DNA from: Homalodisca vitripennis
Taxonomy: Eukaryota > Arthropoda > Insecta > Hemiptera > Cicadellidae
Reading direction: 5' to 3'
DNA: 64,000 bases
NCBI RefSeq assembly: GCF_021130785.1
Contig: NC_060215.1
Span: forward strand, 118,072,501 to 118,136,500
In this document: positions 1 through 13,813 of the stretch, one piece after another
How positions within the stretch are numbered: position 1 is the stretch's first letter
How the letters are laid out: each line of letters starts with the position of its first letter
Made by a program: the position numbers and the translations under genes
The notes under the pieces: model-generated
The model's database searches: none
What the model was told of the DNA's origin: nothing
The model's input: only the letters and a program-made list of their open reading frames with translations

Positions 1-689
1 CTGTGGCTTATGGTCCGCAAACTCAGCAACGCCGTATATAATATTACAGATAGATAATATTAACGTTGAGTGTCATTTCATATGTATATGTATGTTTACA
101 TATGAATTTATTTATATAGTATAATTAATATATTGGTTACATTAATCTATTGACATTACTTTATACCGTTCACGCTGTACGAAATTACTCATACATTATG
201 CATATAATTTTTATTTGGTAAAAATAATCAATCCAGCCAATCTAATATTTTGTTGGTGATGTTAAGGATTTTTTTTTATTTAAATATTTTAAATAAATAA
301 ATTCTCACTTCTAACTGAAAGGCTGTGTGTTACTAAATTTTATCGATGGCGGAATCGATTTTTTTGTTGGAATCTTGTCACCACCTGTTTTATAGATTGT
401 CGTTGTTTAGAGGCAACGCGCTGCGATGTTATTCTGTCAACTAGTAACAGGTTGTGGCAAAGTGTTATCTCAGCAACTGTTTCTGACTGACCGCTGAGAA
501 GTGTTCTGTCTGTTCACTGTGCAACTCTGTTTTAACGTTTTTCCAGTTGCTGTTGCTTATGGATCAATTTTGAATTAATAAAACTTGGACCATTAATATT
601 TGACTTTGTTACCATCATAATGTATTCAAACTTCATTATCATTAAATCTGCTTAGTATCGTTATCATAATTTATTTTGAGACAGTTTAA

Positions 690-935
690 AAAGTAAAGTA
701 AAGAATGTCTTATTTTACCAGGCGAAGTTAGGGCTAAGAAGCCCTCTCTAACACTTAACCTGGGGACCAACGGCTTAAAGGTGACTTCCGAACCACCACC
801 AATGGCCGGGCAGGCGGGCCGCTTGCAAGGACAGGATCGCTCAGCGGTCACCTGTCCAAGCAGCAGCCACGCTCGGCGTTGCTTGATCTGGTTATCTTGC
901 GATAACCGCCGTACCCACTACACTGCGCCATTGGC
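690..935 (-). mobile_element. 5S rRNA-like SINE (SINE3-type), probable
   Basis: Read on the minus strand, about 835-920 aligns by eye with the core of animal 5S rRNA: ggttatcg..gat.acc, aagcaacgccgagcg, cttggacaggtgaccgct. These cover the internal promoter blocks (A box, intermediate element, C box). A GC-rich body of about 150 nt follows, then a tail rich in TTTACTTTACTTT. That layout is what 5S-headed SINEs have. It is not a functional 5S gene because the 5' and 3' stem halves are absent. Confidence 0.55.
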
Positions 936-1641
936 ATGTTAAGGCATGATTGGGTATAAGTTAAAAACAAAATTTCAAGAATTAATCTCACGTTACTCAT
1001 AAAAGTTATTTATGATTTTTATCATTTATAATAAATTTAAATTTAAACATAAAATTTTATTGGACCAATTAATAAAACTTTAAACCAAACTGCTGTTAAC
1101 GAACTGTAGATGGATTTCTGGCAATGAAACAATAATGGTCATACTAAAACTCTATTCGTTATATCCCCGTTACTCAAACAACAGCTGAAGAGTAATGAGT
1201 ATGTTACTTTTGACTGTATTCAGCTCAACAAGCAAACCGTTGCCGTCAACGAAAAGAATGAAATCATTGTTCGTTGTCATCCTGTTGTCCAAACAACTGG
1301 GAATTCTTGCAACATGTTACAGGGACAACTGTTGCACGCTGCAACTCAGTTGTTATCCTGTTACGTCAAATGCCGCCCATCACTGCCTGGTATTAAAAAT
1401 CACTCACTCAGGTAAAAGTTCCTTCTTATTCAGCTGTACTCTAACTTCAAGACTGTAAGTATAAATACACAATACTAGTATTATAAGGAAATACATCATA
1501 ATGATGTATGTATTTACCTTTCATATCACTTCATTTATTTTTATCAAGTATTGTTTGAAAGATAGGAGTAATACTTATTATTAATCTTAACGAAGGGTTG
1601 GTTCCATTACACGCCCATAGTTCATAATTGCATTACTCAAG
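936..1641. other. AT-rich spacer, nothing recognised
   Basis: No gene, repeat or element recognised. The 87-codon frame at 1195-1458 has no known motif. Confidence 0.5.
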
Positions 1642-2124
1642 CTTATAATAGTATACTATAAAAAACTAATATACAAATTCTTTGAAAAATGCCATGTTAC
1701 AGTATTACTCTAAACATTACCTCTTGTATTAAATTTCATTAGAACTTTATAAAAATTGCCCAGAAAGATATAGGCTAGCCTATATGAACAATTGTACTAG
1801 GCCAGGCCTCTACTCTAAAGCCTACAACAAATTTTACTAGGCTATTTTCGTTTCTTATAAAAGAGATTTTCTTATGTAGCCTATAATAGTATACTATAGA
1901 AAACTAATATACAAATTCTTTGAAAAATGCCATGTTACAGTTTTACTCTAAAGATTACCTCTTGTATTAAATTTCATTAGAACTTTATAAAAATTACCCA
2001 GAAAGATATAGGCTAGCCTATATGAACAATTGTACTAGATCAGGCCTCTATTTACTCTAAAGCCTACAACAAATTTACTAGGCTACTTTCGTTTCTTATA
2101 AAAGAGATTTTCTTATGTAGCCTA
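1642..2124. repeat. Direct tandem duplication of ~240 bp
   Basis: 1642-1881 and 1882-2124 match nearly base for base from tataatagtatactata to cttatgtagcct. Differences are a few substitutions (taaaaaac/tagaaaac) and a 4-5 nt insertion near 2050. No coding capacity is seen. Confidence 0.85.
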
Positions 2125-2599
2125 CTCTAGATAAAACATCAAGGATAATGTTTACATTAGCCAAATTAGCTGTAATGATCTAAAACCACTTTGATCCATT
2201 TCTTAACGTAGTATATTTTCATTTCCAGAAACAAGTTTTAGGTAGTCGCTATCTATATATTGCACAATAACTGATAATATGTTTTTTAGGAAATTTAGAT
2301 CATATCCTAAATAGTCCATCAGTCTAGGGGACCAAGGTCAATCAGGATTTCTAGGTGGGGCAATAATAAGTTAAGGAGGATTTGGCATTGGTGGAGAAGA
2401 TAATCAGGATACCAACATTAATGCGTAAGAAATTTAATAAAAGTAATAGAAAATGTATAGGTCAGAGAAGGCTACCAACTGTGTATGAGGATAATTTAAA
2501 ACTATTCCTCTTTTTCGTAATTTTTGCAAAAGTTCCTACTTCTATCGTGAAGTTTGATCGTCTATTTTTCATCTATTCTCTTGGTCTTGTTTGCCAATA

Positions 2600-3200
2600 G
2601 GCAACTTCATCTAAAACCCATCCGTCAAGACATGTGAAAAAGGGAGTTAGGTTTAAGCAATAGGACAGTGGTCGACTGGTATTCTTTTACCAGAGAGGTG
2701 TTCATACACCATATGATGGAAGTCCAAAAAACTTGGCGGCCCTATTTCTGTTGTGCAAATTGATGAGGCAAACTTCGGCAAGAGGAATTATGACCTTGGA
2801 CGTTGCATCAAGGGACAGTGGATGTTTGTATTGACCATTCTACGGCAAAATCCTTCTTCGTTCCTGTGGATTCGAGAGACTCTACGACATGCTGGCAATA
2901 ATCGAGGAGTGGATTCTTCCTGGGACAACTGTAATCAGTGACTAATGTAAGGCCTGACTATTTGTTTCAAGAGGACAACCGACGTTTGCATGTAGCTCAT
3001 TTGGTAAATTTCAAAGATACACATAATAGTGCTTACAGCAACACCGTTGAGCCAGCTTAGAGAGGTACGGGCTGCTACTCCCTGGTACGGAGTTTGGATA
3101 AAACACATTTTATTGGATATCTTAACTAATTCCAATTCAAGCAAAGTTAAGAACCACTGGACCGACTTCATAACTTTTTCAGAGCAGCCGCCAAGTTTTA
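2600..3200 (+). pseudogene. Merlin (ISXO2-like) DNA transposon transposase remnant
   Basis: Three frames together show the order of an IS1016/ISXO2-type DDE transposase. LSNRTVVDWYSFTREVF is near 2655. QIDEANFGKRNYDLGR followed by KGQWMFV at 2753-2830 holds the first Asp. VISD near 2930 holds the second Asp, followed by a stop. HLVNFKDTHNSAYSNTVE near 2998-3045 holds the final Glu in the NTxE motif. Stops and frameshifts make it non-functional. Terminal repeats were not located. Confidence 0.7.
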
Positions 3201-4518
3201 TTTTACTTTTCATTAGATATTCTAAGTTGGCCATTATTTTTATTTATTTATATTTATTTTATTAAGAGTTTATTTTTCTTATCCTCAGTTATATTTATAT
3301 TTTTATTTAATTTTGATTATTTTGTTGTTTCTTATGTAGGCCAGTTGGCCTCCGGGTAAGCGTGGCAGTCATGCAGTAAGGTTAAGTGAGTTTTTGTTTT
3401 TTTTTTTCACATGGATGGATAAACTTTTTGTAGGGTGTAAACAAGCGCTCATGAAAATCTGAGCTTGAATTTATGTACCGTATCGAGGGGTATTTTTCTT
3501 TTCCGCCAGAAGTGAGGGGGTGCCACCATAGCCTGCACTGATGGTCAGAGGCATTTCAGATATGTATTTTTTCAACGTTAGATCACATTGAACGATCTGA
3601 AACATGATTTGAGGTAGCAGTGAGATGTGAGGTTAGGGGATTTTCTGTTATTTTTTTTCTTAATTAACACAAATAAAAATATTTGCTTTATGCAAACGAA
3701 ATATCTGTCTTGGCGTCTATTAAATATTTGTGGTGTCTTGATTTTAATACATATTTAAATTTTTATTTAGGCTTTCCTCCCTTTTATATCCACTGTACTA
3801 TTCTCCTATATATTCAATGTTTTATTTTAAGTTGATATTTTAACAAATACAGTGAAATGGCTAAAGTAAACAATTACCAAAATTAATATCTGCCTCAGCT
3901 TCAATATTTTTCATAGCACACATAATTAATTTATTTATTATTCGTAAACTTTTTGAGCCCTTGATGTATTAGCCTATATACCCAAATTAGTCTTTCAACA
4001 ATGAGCATGGTTTAAGAATAAATAAATCAACAATGTGAGGTGTCTTAAATATTGTAGAATATTCACTTCTCTCCTTTATGCGAAAACAATCGGTCTTGTA
4101 GATGATGTATGAATTAAGTGAGGCGCTTGATTGATCAAGAGATTTAATTAGATATTTTCAATCTTATTTGACTAATTTTTCTCAGTATTTATCTGTCCAA
4201 GCCAAATCATTAACTAATTTCTGTAACTACAAGTGTATCACATAAATGACTTGCCAACTAATAAGCTCCAACTACTAAGAATCTGTTATGTACGCTAATC
4301 ATACTTGTGTCAAACACAGATTTCAGTGAGCTCGAGTAAGATGTTAAGACTGCCTACAACGTAAATCTAATATACTGTTAAACCATAAGTCAGCAGATGA
4401 CTGTGGATACCCAATATGTGCATTATTTTGTGTTCCTGCAAATATATTAAACACTTTTGTTATAATTAGGAATTTATACAAATACATGTTAATGTTAAAT
4501 GTGTTTTAGATTTTCCAG
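3200..4518. other. Upstream sequence, nothing recognised
   Basis: AT-rich DNA between the Merlin relic and the first candidate exon. If the 4519 exon is the initiator, the promoter or a leader intron would lie here, but I can point to no convincing core promoter. Confidence 0.4.
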
Positions 4519-4587
4519 TTGAATCCAGGAACTGTATTCTTCCTGGAATATAATTTCTTCAAAATGGAAACAGGAAGGAGTGCAGAA
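4519..4587 (+). CDS. Candidate first coding exon of the micro-exon gene
   Basis: A 69 nt block follows a tttagattttccag acceptor and ends at a strong GTGAGT donor. It is open in phase 0 like the downstream exons. It contains an ATG at 4564-4566 in good context (caaaATGg), giving METGRSAE before the splice. It may therefore be the initiator exon, with the upstream part as leader, or an internal exon reading LNPGTVFFLEYNFFK before that Met. No hydrophobic signal sequence follows the ATG. It lies 4.5 kb before the next exon, with a LINE and a Penelope-like element in between. It is the least certain exon of the set. Confidence 0.45.
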
Positions 4588-7500
4588 GTGAGTTAAATTT
4601 ACCATTATTATCATTAAATATTTAACAACTTTTGGCTTATCAATCGACCAATCAATCATTCTTTATTACAATATCATCAAGACATGTGATAGAGTCAAGG
4701 TACAAAATTAGTGATTCAAACTAAAGGCTTCAAATGTTCATGTTGTCCTGATGCAGTTGGTGTTTTCTATAAATTCTTGAAGAGTGTAGACAGGTCTCTC
4801 AAGCAGCCACCTCTTAAGTTCCTTCTTCAGCTCCAGTCCTGTCAGGCTTCCCAGGGTTGGCGGGAGCAGGTTTTTCAGTCTTCGGCCAGCATATGTTGGT
4901 GTTTTCTCCTTAAGGGATGTGCGATGTATTGGCAGGATGCATTGTGACGCATGCCCGGTTTTCATAGGAGTGGAGGTCTCTTCCTGTAGGGACATTTGTT
5001 CTGTCGACGTGCAGTATGACTTCCTGTATGTAGAGAACCACCACAGTCATATTCCTAGTGTTTCGAATGCTTTTCGGCAGGACTCCTGCGGCCCAAGGTC
5101 TGCAAGAGCCCTTATTGCTTTTTTTTGAAGGATAAGTATTCGGCTGACATTAGCAGCTGATGTTCCTCCCCATATAATGAGGCCATATCTGATATGGGCT
5201 TCTATTAGTGCATAATATGCTGTTTTTCTGCTTGAGGGCCATCAATTTGTTTGATCCTTTGCACAACGTAAATACCTGAGCTGATCTTTGTGCACATGCT
5301 GTCTACGTGGTGATTTCAGGAAAGCTTATCATCCAAGGTTAGCCCGAGAAATTTCATATGTCTTTCCATCAGTACGCCTGGGGTCTCAAGAATTTCTTCT
5401 CTCTTCCTGCTGAAATTCATCTGGGATGTCTTGGAGGGGTTTACTGCTAGGTCATTTGCTTTACAGTATTGAAATGCTTTATTCAGAGCGGTTGCTGTGT
5501 CTGTGTAAAGATCATTTGCACTGGTGTTTTTGAGCAATTTCGTTGTATCGTCTGCATACATTACTGTCATTGTATTCGGGTTCTGAATATAGCTAGCAAA
5601 ATCGTTTGTCAGCAGTATGAATAAGACTGGTCCCAGGACGGATCCTTGGGGCACACCACGTGTCACTGGCAATGCGTTGGAGCGGTGCTTGCTCGTGACA
5701 CGGTTCTTGGTTTGTTGCAATTCTGTGACCTGCGTTCGCCCTTTCAGGTAGCTTATGAACCAGCTTTTTGACAAATGTCTTACTCCAAGGCCTTCTAGTT
5801 TTTCTGAGATTAATTCATGTCCTAGGCAGTCGAAGGCCTTGCTGTAGTCTAGAAATACAGCTGTGACAAAATTTCCTTTGTCAATTTGTTTTACAAGAAA
5901 CTCTACCAGGCTCACTATGGCAGAGGTCGTTGACCTACCTCTTAAAAATCCGTGTTGGCTTTCTGTTACAAGATGTTGGTGGTTGAGGTGGCTCATAAGT
6001 CTTCTCAGTGCTATTTTTTCGATTATTTTGGAGAATGTTGATATCAAAGAGATCGGTCTATAGTTTTGGGTTTCTGTCGTTTCTCCTTTTTTGTGCAGAG
6101 GGTATACTTTGCTTATTTTCAGGTCTGAGGGAAAGTGACCATTTTGAAAGGATTTATTTATTATGCCTGCCAGGGGGCTGTCAATTCATGTTCGAGGTGT
6201 TTCACCATCTTTGATGAGTAGTCATCAACACCACTTAAGGATTTGGATTTTAGGGAGTCTTTTTTTTTGTAACAGAGGGCCAGGTTTACTAGGCCTGGTA
6301 GTTGCCTCTCAGCCATCCGGCTTATTGTGCACCCTCTCCCAGGTTTAAGCTGTATCAAATCCCAGGCCTTTACAAAACCATGAGATCTTCTGTACAATGC
6401 TTTCCTGTTCCAACCCCTCTTCCGTATGCATAAGAACACCTAGGGATCTTGAGCGTTTGCTCTGTAATGCCGGACATTCAAATATGACGTGCTTGGCTGT
6501 TTCGTCAGCCTCGCCACATTTACTGCACAGTGTTTCCTGAACTGGATGGAATACCTATTCTGTTCAGGTGACTTCGGAATATCCAATGACCTGTAATAAA
6601 ACCAGTCACCTTTCGGATCTCCGTTCTACTCATTCTAAGGGCATCTGCTGCAATGTTCCTTGATGGTCCCTTGAGCATCCGCTTTGCTTGTACGTTCCCC
6701 TCAGTATTTCTCCAATGTTGTAGGTGTTTGTTAGCCATCCACTTGGTAACTGATCTACGTGCTAAGTTATATGAGACCCCACACGTTGGTTCAGGACCGG
6801 TAAGAGGACAGTTGGCTCCCAAGTTAGTGCAACTGTCTCCCCTTCATTTCCTGTGATTCCTCTATGTCCAGGCACCCAAGTTAGAATAACTTTATTGGTT
6901 TTCACCAGCAATTTCATGACCTTATGGCATTCCCAGACTGTCTTCGAATTACAGTCATGGTTGGCCAAGGCCTGCAGAGCAGCCCTGCTGTCCAAGTTAA
7001 TGTAGATGGTTTTGCCTTTGTAGCCCCCTTCCACATTAACTCTTGCACATTCTGCAAGGGCTGTAACTTCAGCCTGAAAGACAGTTGCCAGTTTACCTAG
7101 GCTAAAGCTTAAGTTAACCCTGGGTCTGGCTCCCCAGACCCCTGCCCCAGTACCCTTCAGAGTCTTTGACCCGTCCATGTACCAGGTATTTTAGGGAGTC
7201 AATTATATCTTCCACTTCTTTAGGGGTGGTTCTACTCAAAAGGAGCTCTTGATGGGTGTTTCCTAATGTTTGTAGGTTGATCATATCATTGACTTTCTCT
7301 GGTAAGTCCGAGTGTTGTTGAAGGGTGGTTTCAGCTATCCGGGTGAAGAATTTGTTCAGGTGTTCAGCCACCTCTGCGGGATCACTGGTCATTTGATTGT
7401 TGATTTTCAGCTGTATTTTTGTATTCCTTTCTTTTTTCCCTCTTCTTTCTGAGTTTATTATCTGCCATAAGGCTTTAGATTTGTTGTCGGACTGTTCGAT

Positions 7501-8940
7501 GAATTCAGCTGTTGAAGTTTGTCTTAGGTTTCTCAGTTTCAGATCATATTACTTCAGATCTTACTTTTTTGAAATGTTATAACAGTTTAACTTATGGGGT
7601 AACCTGATAGAAGTGTGTCACATTCATTAATGACACACTCTATCATATCAATGTAGTCATGCATTGATCTCAAGCTTACATATGGCGCAAACCAATGAAC
7701 TCCTTCAACAATTTCTATATGCATTGAACATGTTTTCAACCCTCAAATTTTCTTAGAAATTCTCTCATGAAATTCTTTCTTTCTTGGACGTATATGTCTT
7801 TATAGAGTCTGGTTTGTTAAAAACTAAAAGACACAAATACTATGCAGTATTTGAATTACAATAGCTGTCACCCCACTTATGTAAAAAAAAGTATTCCGAA
7901 GAGTCTTTCAACTCGTGCGTAAAATCTTCGCAGTAATGAGGATGATTTTATTAATTATATCAATAAATTAACTTGTGGTTTTAGAAAATTAGGATATCCC
8001 GATAAAGTTATCAAGAGCAATTTGAGTCAACCATCAAACAAAAATAATAATCCTTTTCCCCAAAACGATCCGAAATTCATAACAAAATTTTATCCTGCCT
8101 TCACAAAATCAACTCAATCATGAGGACAGCCTTTAACCTACTTCAAAATTCTCAAGAAACTAAAGACTTATTTTCAAAATCTCCAAGAGTTGTATTCAAA
8201 AAGCCCACCAACATTAAACAGATTTTGGTCTGTACTGATCCTGTAAAAAAGGTAAATAAGGAATCACAGTCCTTTGGTTGTAAACCTTGCCAAAAACCTC
8301 GTTGTGGAACCTGTAAGATCATGTCTACAAGTCAAAATTTCAAAAGTAATGAAACGAATCATGTATATCCTATCAAAGGAACTATCAACTGTGACACTAA
8401 AATCCTTATTTACCAATATAACTGTAAATTTTTTGAAAAACAGTTATGCATACGAGTAACTGGCCATCGATTTGACATTGTCCATAGTGATATAGAAAAA
8501 CCTTCAGCCAGTCACGCTATCAATGTCCATAAACAAAATCATATAGAAAATTCTTACACCATCAAAGGCATAAATAAGATCCCTGAAAATTCAAACAAAA
8601 GCCTTAATAGATTGAAATTGAAACAAAGTGAAACTGCACACCAATTGGTACTTCAGACAAGACATCCAAGGAGTCTAAAGATAAATTTATTTTTCGTCTA
8701 CTTATTCACACACATCATGTCATGGACCATCAGCTGCTGATCTACTGTATTTATTTATAATGTTTTTTTTTCTTGTTTGAGTTCTTACCAATTTTTATGT
8801 CACAATTTATGTAAATATTTATACTGTTATATATATATATAAGTTATATTTATCTGAAGAAGTGTACCTAGATACACGAAAATTTATAAATGTTTTGAAC
8901 CAATATACCGTGGTTTATTTGTTAGAAGAGAATAACCTGT

Positions 8941-8994
<54 letters not shown>

Positions 8995-11900
8995 TTTTTT
9001 ATTATATATATATATATATAATATTATATATACCTTTATGTCTTTACCTTAATGTAGTTATTAATATTGCATGTTTTTACTTAATATTGTATTTTTTCAG
9101 AACTCTTGGGGAGGATATCAAGCTGCAGGCGACAACTATGGGCAGGTCTGGATATAAGTATACTCTTAATTATAGTAGTTGAATAAATGAATGAATTAGT
9201 TTATTTCCATTGTGATTTTTCTATATACACCAGAACAGAAAATATATACACGATATACACATACATTACAATACACGATCATTAACAGATTTTGGGATAA
9301 ATGATAAATTTTTTACCAAGCAGGAGTGATTGTGTTTATATAAATATTGGGCTGTGCATTGAGATAAGATTGTCTAAGCCCTGAAAATGAATGTGTTACA
9401 TGACAACAACTATCTACTGTATAAAATGTTTTTGCTCCCATGGGGCCATATATTGTATACTGGTATTGCACTGCAATCAGCTAGTGTAAACTTTGAGCAC
9501 AGAATGTGAACTCTAAATCAATCTTCTTAATTAATTTATAATTACTAAAAAATAGTGTCAGATATTTTATATTAATGCTAGAAGTACCATGTGCTGCATA
9601 TATGGTGCATTAGTCAATTGATAAAGTGGAATTGATGTGTATACAGCATATTTACATACTTCTATACTACGTAACTTTTAAAGAACTAAATATTATCCAA
9701 TTTCAGAAACAAATCAGATTAAACAACAACGGCACCATTGTTTTTATTAAGTAATATACTTTTCTTATTAAAACAGACATGATTATTTGAAGAATAATTT
9801 CCTTTATTTATGATTTTAATAATAGCTTATAAGAATTATTAACATTACATAAATATTACAAAAGTAAAATTTGTAAACTCTTAAAAGAAAACCAACATAA
9901 AATTCTGGATAGATCTTTTGTATTTGATTTATTTTTATGTACACTTGAAGGAGAATTTTAGGTATACAAATGATTAAATAAGTTTATATTTAAAACACAC
10001 ATAGTTATATTATTAATCATTATAAGCTATATATTAATTGAACTAGTATAAAACTCTAAATCAAATGTATATATTGGATATTTCCATTATACAGTAAGTA
10101 ACAAACAGAAGTATAAAACAGAATTTAGGAGTTGAGTCTGTTTCTTTATATTTTAAAATATTTGTTAAAACATCGTAAAATTAGTAAATAAAAATCGTAA
10201 TTAACACTTAGCTTTTAGTGTTCTTTTATGAATAGAATTATGTAGGCTATAACATGTTAAATTTTGAGCAATGATTATGCTTAAAATATTTGTTAATACA
10301 TGAATTATTGACCTAAAATACTGTGTTCCTACAAATAGTATTATCAGTAGAGTTCAGGTCAAATGAATAATCCAATGTTGAGCATATATCAGTTTAGTTA
10401 ATTAAATACAATTCGTAACAATAGTTTAGTAAGCTATCATTGAAATTCTATTAAACTTCTTTCAATTAGTTGGTTACCTTGCCTACTTAATTATTTAATT
10501 AAATGCTATTCAATGTAAAATGATATTGTTGCTTCTGCTTTGTAAAGTTCAATGAAATTTACTTAGGGAATGTAAGGATCCCTGTTGCATTAGATTCAAC
10601 TTTTTTTGTGCATGTTAAATATAGACACTAATCTCTCTTGTCAACAAGACATTAACACTTCATCTTCAAAGTGACACCATATCAAAACATACAAGCATAT
10701 AATGGATTTCTATTTAGAAAATTATAATAAATGTATTTTTGTTACAAAACAAAATTATAACATAGTAGAGAACGAATTAGTTTTCTTTATTGAGGACCAA
10801 TGTTATATGGTAAGGGAAAAGTGCTTTTCTCCATAGAAAAACCTATCATTATTAAGTCTTTATACTGATATAGTTATAAATGTTATAAGAATGTATTAAT
10901 GTTATTTATTTTGCAGTTCAATTACCCACTACTCCCAGCCATGAACCCCCAGATTGGATATCCACCTAATGATACTGAGGTGAGAGATAAGAGTATATTC
11001 TTTACCTCATGTTAAATATATTGGTAATATTAAGTATTTGTTAATTTTATATGAGTAATGTATGTGGTATAGGTAAACGTAACCTTCACTTGAACGTAGC
11101 CTTCTTTATGGATCGTCACCTTTACACTCTAAACTACATTTAGAAAACTAGATTAAGTAACCTTACTTCAAACCTTCCATATGGAATATTTAGAAAATAC
11201 TGCTCATAATACCTGATATAAACATATCACAAACTCCAAAACAAGAAATGATAAAACTGATCCTTAAAATTGAAGATTTACAACTGAACTTGTTATATGT
11301 ACTGCACAAGATGGTTTCGTTTTGTTACCTTCAAAGCAAATCCAGTAGGAGTGGCCAGCTAAACTATTTCAAACTTCCCTAGCTATGATAAAAAATTTAA
11401 AGATATAAATATATATAGACATTGTTTTAGTAAACACATATTTTTATACAACTACACAAATTATGAAAAATTAACAAACACCTGTTTGCCACATGCACCT
11501 GCGAGCAGTGGACATGTGTGAATACATGTAACAGATATGATACACGAACATAGATAAACATGGAAAGGCAATTGCAAGCTAAATTTTATTTACAAAAATA
11601 TTTTGTCAAGTTTTTTTTACAAATGTGATTTAATATGCATAATACGAGAAAAGCACATTTTAGCAATAAGTAGTTGGTATACTACCAGGATAATGTCGTC
11701 CGTGAATAGATCAACTGAAGATTACATGGAAATTCAATTTCGACACATCAAAATTCTTGATTTTCCACTTTCTGCTAATTTAATCACTACTGTTGATTAA
11801 TTCATCATTTTGTAATTAACTACTTCGAAAGGTAGGTTTGTGGAATCGAGTCGCGGTATTGAGAATCTTTGATACCTTGATTAAAATAAATTAAAAAGAG

Positions 11901-13761
11901 ATTAACAAAAAAAATGTTAACTCAGTTAAACTTGGGGCTTAATTGTAATTGTTAAAACTGTTTATTATTATTATAGTTTGGCACGCAGAGTTGTAGTAGA
12001 AATAAGATAGTCCTCTTTATTGAGGATGTACAATTCAGTGGGTGAACAGTATGGGGATAAATATGTTAGAACACTGTGACAATGCTGAGCTCTGTGGATG
12101 AACAACAAGTCAGTAACAACATAGATTTTATGATGAAATAAGAGTCAGTAGAAATTTCTGATAAACAACCTATAATACCCTAACAAGGCTTATGAAACTG
12201 TAGATAATAAAGATGAATTCCCTAAATGCCAGTGGTCTTTATAATACGCAAGTGGTTATTATTCTGCACAATCTAAAATGGATTTGCTGCAGTGATCTTA
12301 CCATTATCAGACAAGGAAGTGTAAAGATTACAATGTTTCCTTGCTTTTAGTACATCATTGGTTGTGTCTTTTGAGATTACCACCGTGATTATCAGACTGT
12401 CAATTATATGTATGGTTCTTGGATCTTTCAAACTTTAATCTAATAAAAAATAAAGGATTAGATTTGCAAATAAAACTAACAGCAGCGCTCTTCTGCAGTG
12501 TCGGCCTACTTTATCATGCCATTGTTGCCCATTACCATTGTTGCATAAGGTGTGGGTAACACAAATGCATATGTGTCAATCTTAATAAGTTAAATAAACA
12601 TATATTTTATTACATGACAAAATTAAACCATAAAACACTGGGTAGTTTTCTGTATTGCCGATGAATGTTATACAAAATCACTCCTATTATTATTACCCCA
12701 CCAATATTTTATTGTTATTAATATTGTTTTTAGTAAATGTTATGTTATTTTTGCAGCCTATCCATTCTGTACCAGTCCACTATCGCGGTGCATTTGAAGA
12801 TCAATCTGTACCTTGTAATCAGGTCTGATATAAAAGTACACTCTCATTTACTTGATTAACATGAAATTAGTACTAATTGTGTTATATAAGGCTGAAGGAA
12901 AATCATCAATACATTTTCTCACATATTAAGAGATATGATGGTAGATTCATTACAAAAAACATATATTTATTAAATTATAGCTCTGTTGTCTCTCCCTCTA
13001 TACTATATCTCTATATTCTTATGCAGTACGCCTAGTAAGAAAAGATACCAAATAAATTAAGTTTACCAATGTCCATGAACATTTTTTTTAAGGAGAGGTC
13101 TATTTCCTTTTAAGCCTTATTCTGTCCTCATGTGCCACCGGCCTGTGCCAGTTGCTTAACAAACAGAATAAGGAGAAGATGGTACTGATGAAAAGTGCTA
13201 CAGTCACAGACAGGATATAAACTTGTACTATCTCTAACTCAGTAACAAAGTTTAACTTCTTAAACCTTGTGGCCATCAGCCTTTTTGTATTATAATACAA
13301 AAACAGATAACTTAGTTATAGTTCGGCAAAAATATAGTAGGGCATAATATAGTTTTCTGTATAGATGATGAATGTTAGGGAATCTTGCTTACTAATATTA
13401 CATCTGTATCATAGTGTACTGATTATAGCTGTAAGTTTTTATTGTATGTTATTTTTTCAGTATGTCTCAGAAGCTGTACCAAACTACCCTGATTATGAAT
13501 ACAGAAATGTAACTGGTGGTCAGGTATGAGATAATACTTTTGATTATCTGATCTTAAATTTAATATTAACCTATATCAACCATTTTGTTCCATAATATGG
13601 CTAATTGAAAAATAGTATAGTAATTATTATTGTAATTCTTATATTATAGTTTTATTAATTAATTTTTACTGAATATTAAATTTGCAAAGACGATCTTTAA
13701 AAATTATATTGAATTTGGATTGTTCTATATCTGTCAAGTGGTGTTTAAGGAACAAAAAATG

Positions 13762-13813
<52 letters not shown>

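Larger units (their letters stand above)
4640..7550 (-). mobile_element. 5'-truncated CR1/Jockey-like LINE, interrupted by a nested insertion
   Basis: The reverse transcriptase is read on the minus strand from about 7550 (YDLKLRNLRQT, NKSKALWQIINSERR) through 7201, then 6259 to about 4740. Key boxes are GVPQGSVLGPVLFILLTND and MYADDT. The 3' end near 4640-4670 has aataaagaat followed by short ATTG-type repeats, as in CR1 elements. It is closely related to the LINEs at 23.7 and 36.1 kb. A 928 bp foreign fragment splits it at 6260-7187. Confidence 0.8.

Noticed and set aside
835..920. Functional 5S rRNA gene
   Set aside because: Only the central part matches; the terminal stem and a correctly placed T-run terminator are absent, so a SINE-type derivative is more likely.
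8862..9182. 106-codon frame through the TA microsatellite
   Set aside because: The frame exists because TA repeats read Ile-Tyr. Only its 9101-9145 part is supported, as a spliced exon.
9707..9752. Exon-like block after tttcag (aaacaaatcag...attaa|gtaata)
   Set aside because: Length is not a multiple of three and it lacks the flanking intron motif shared by the other exons.
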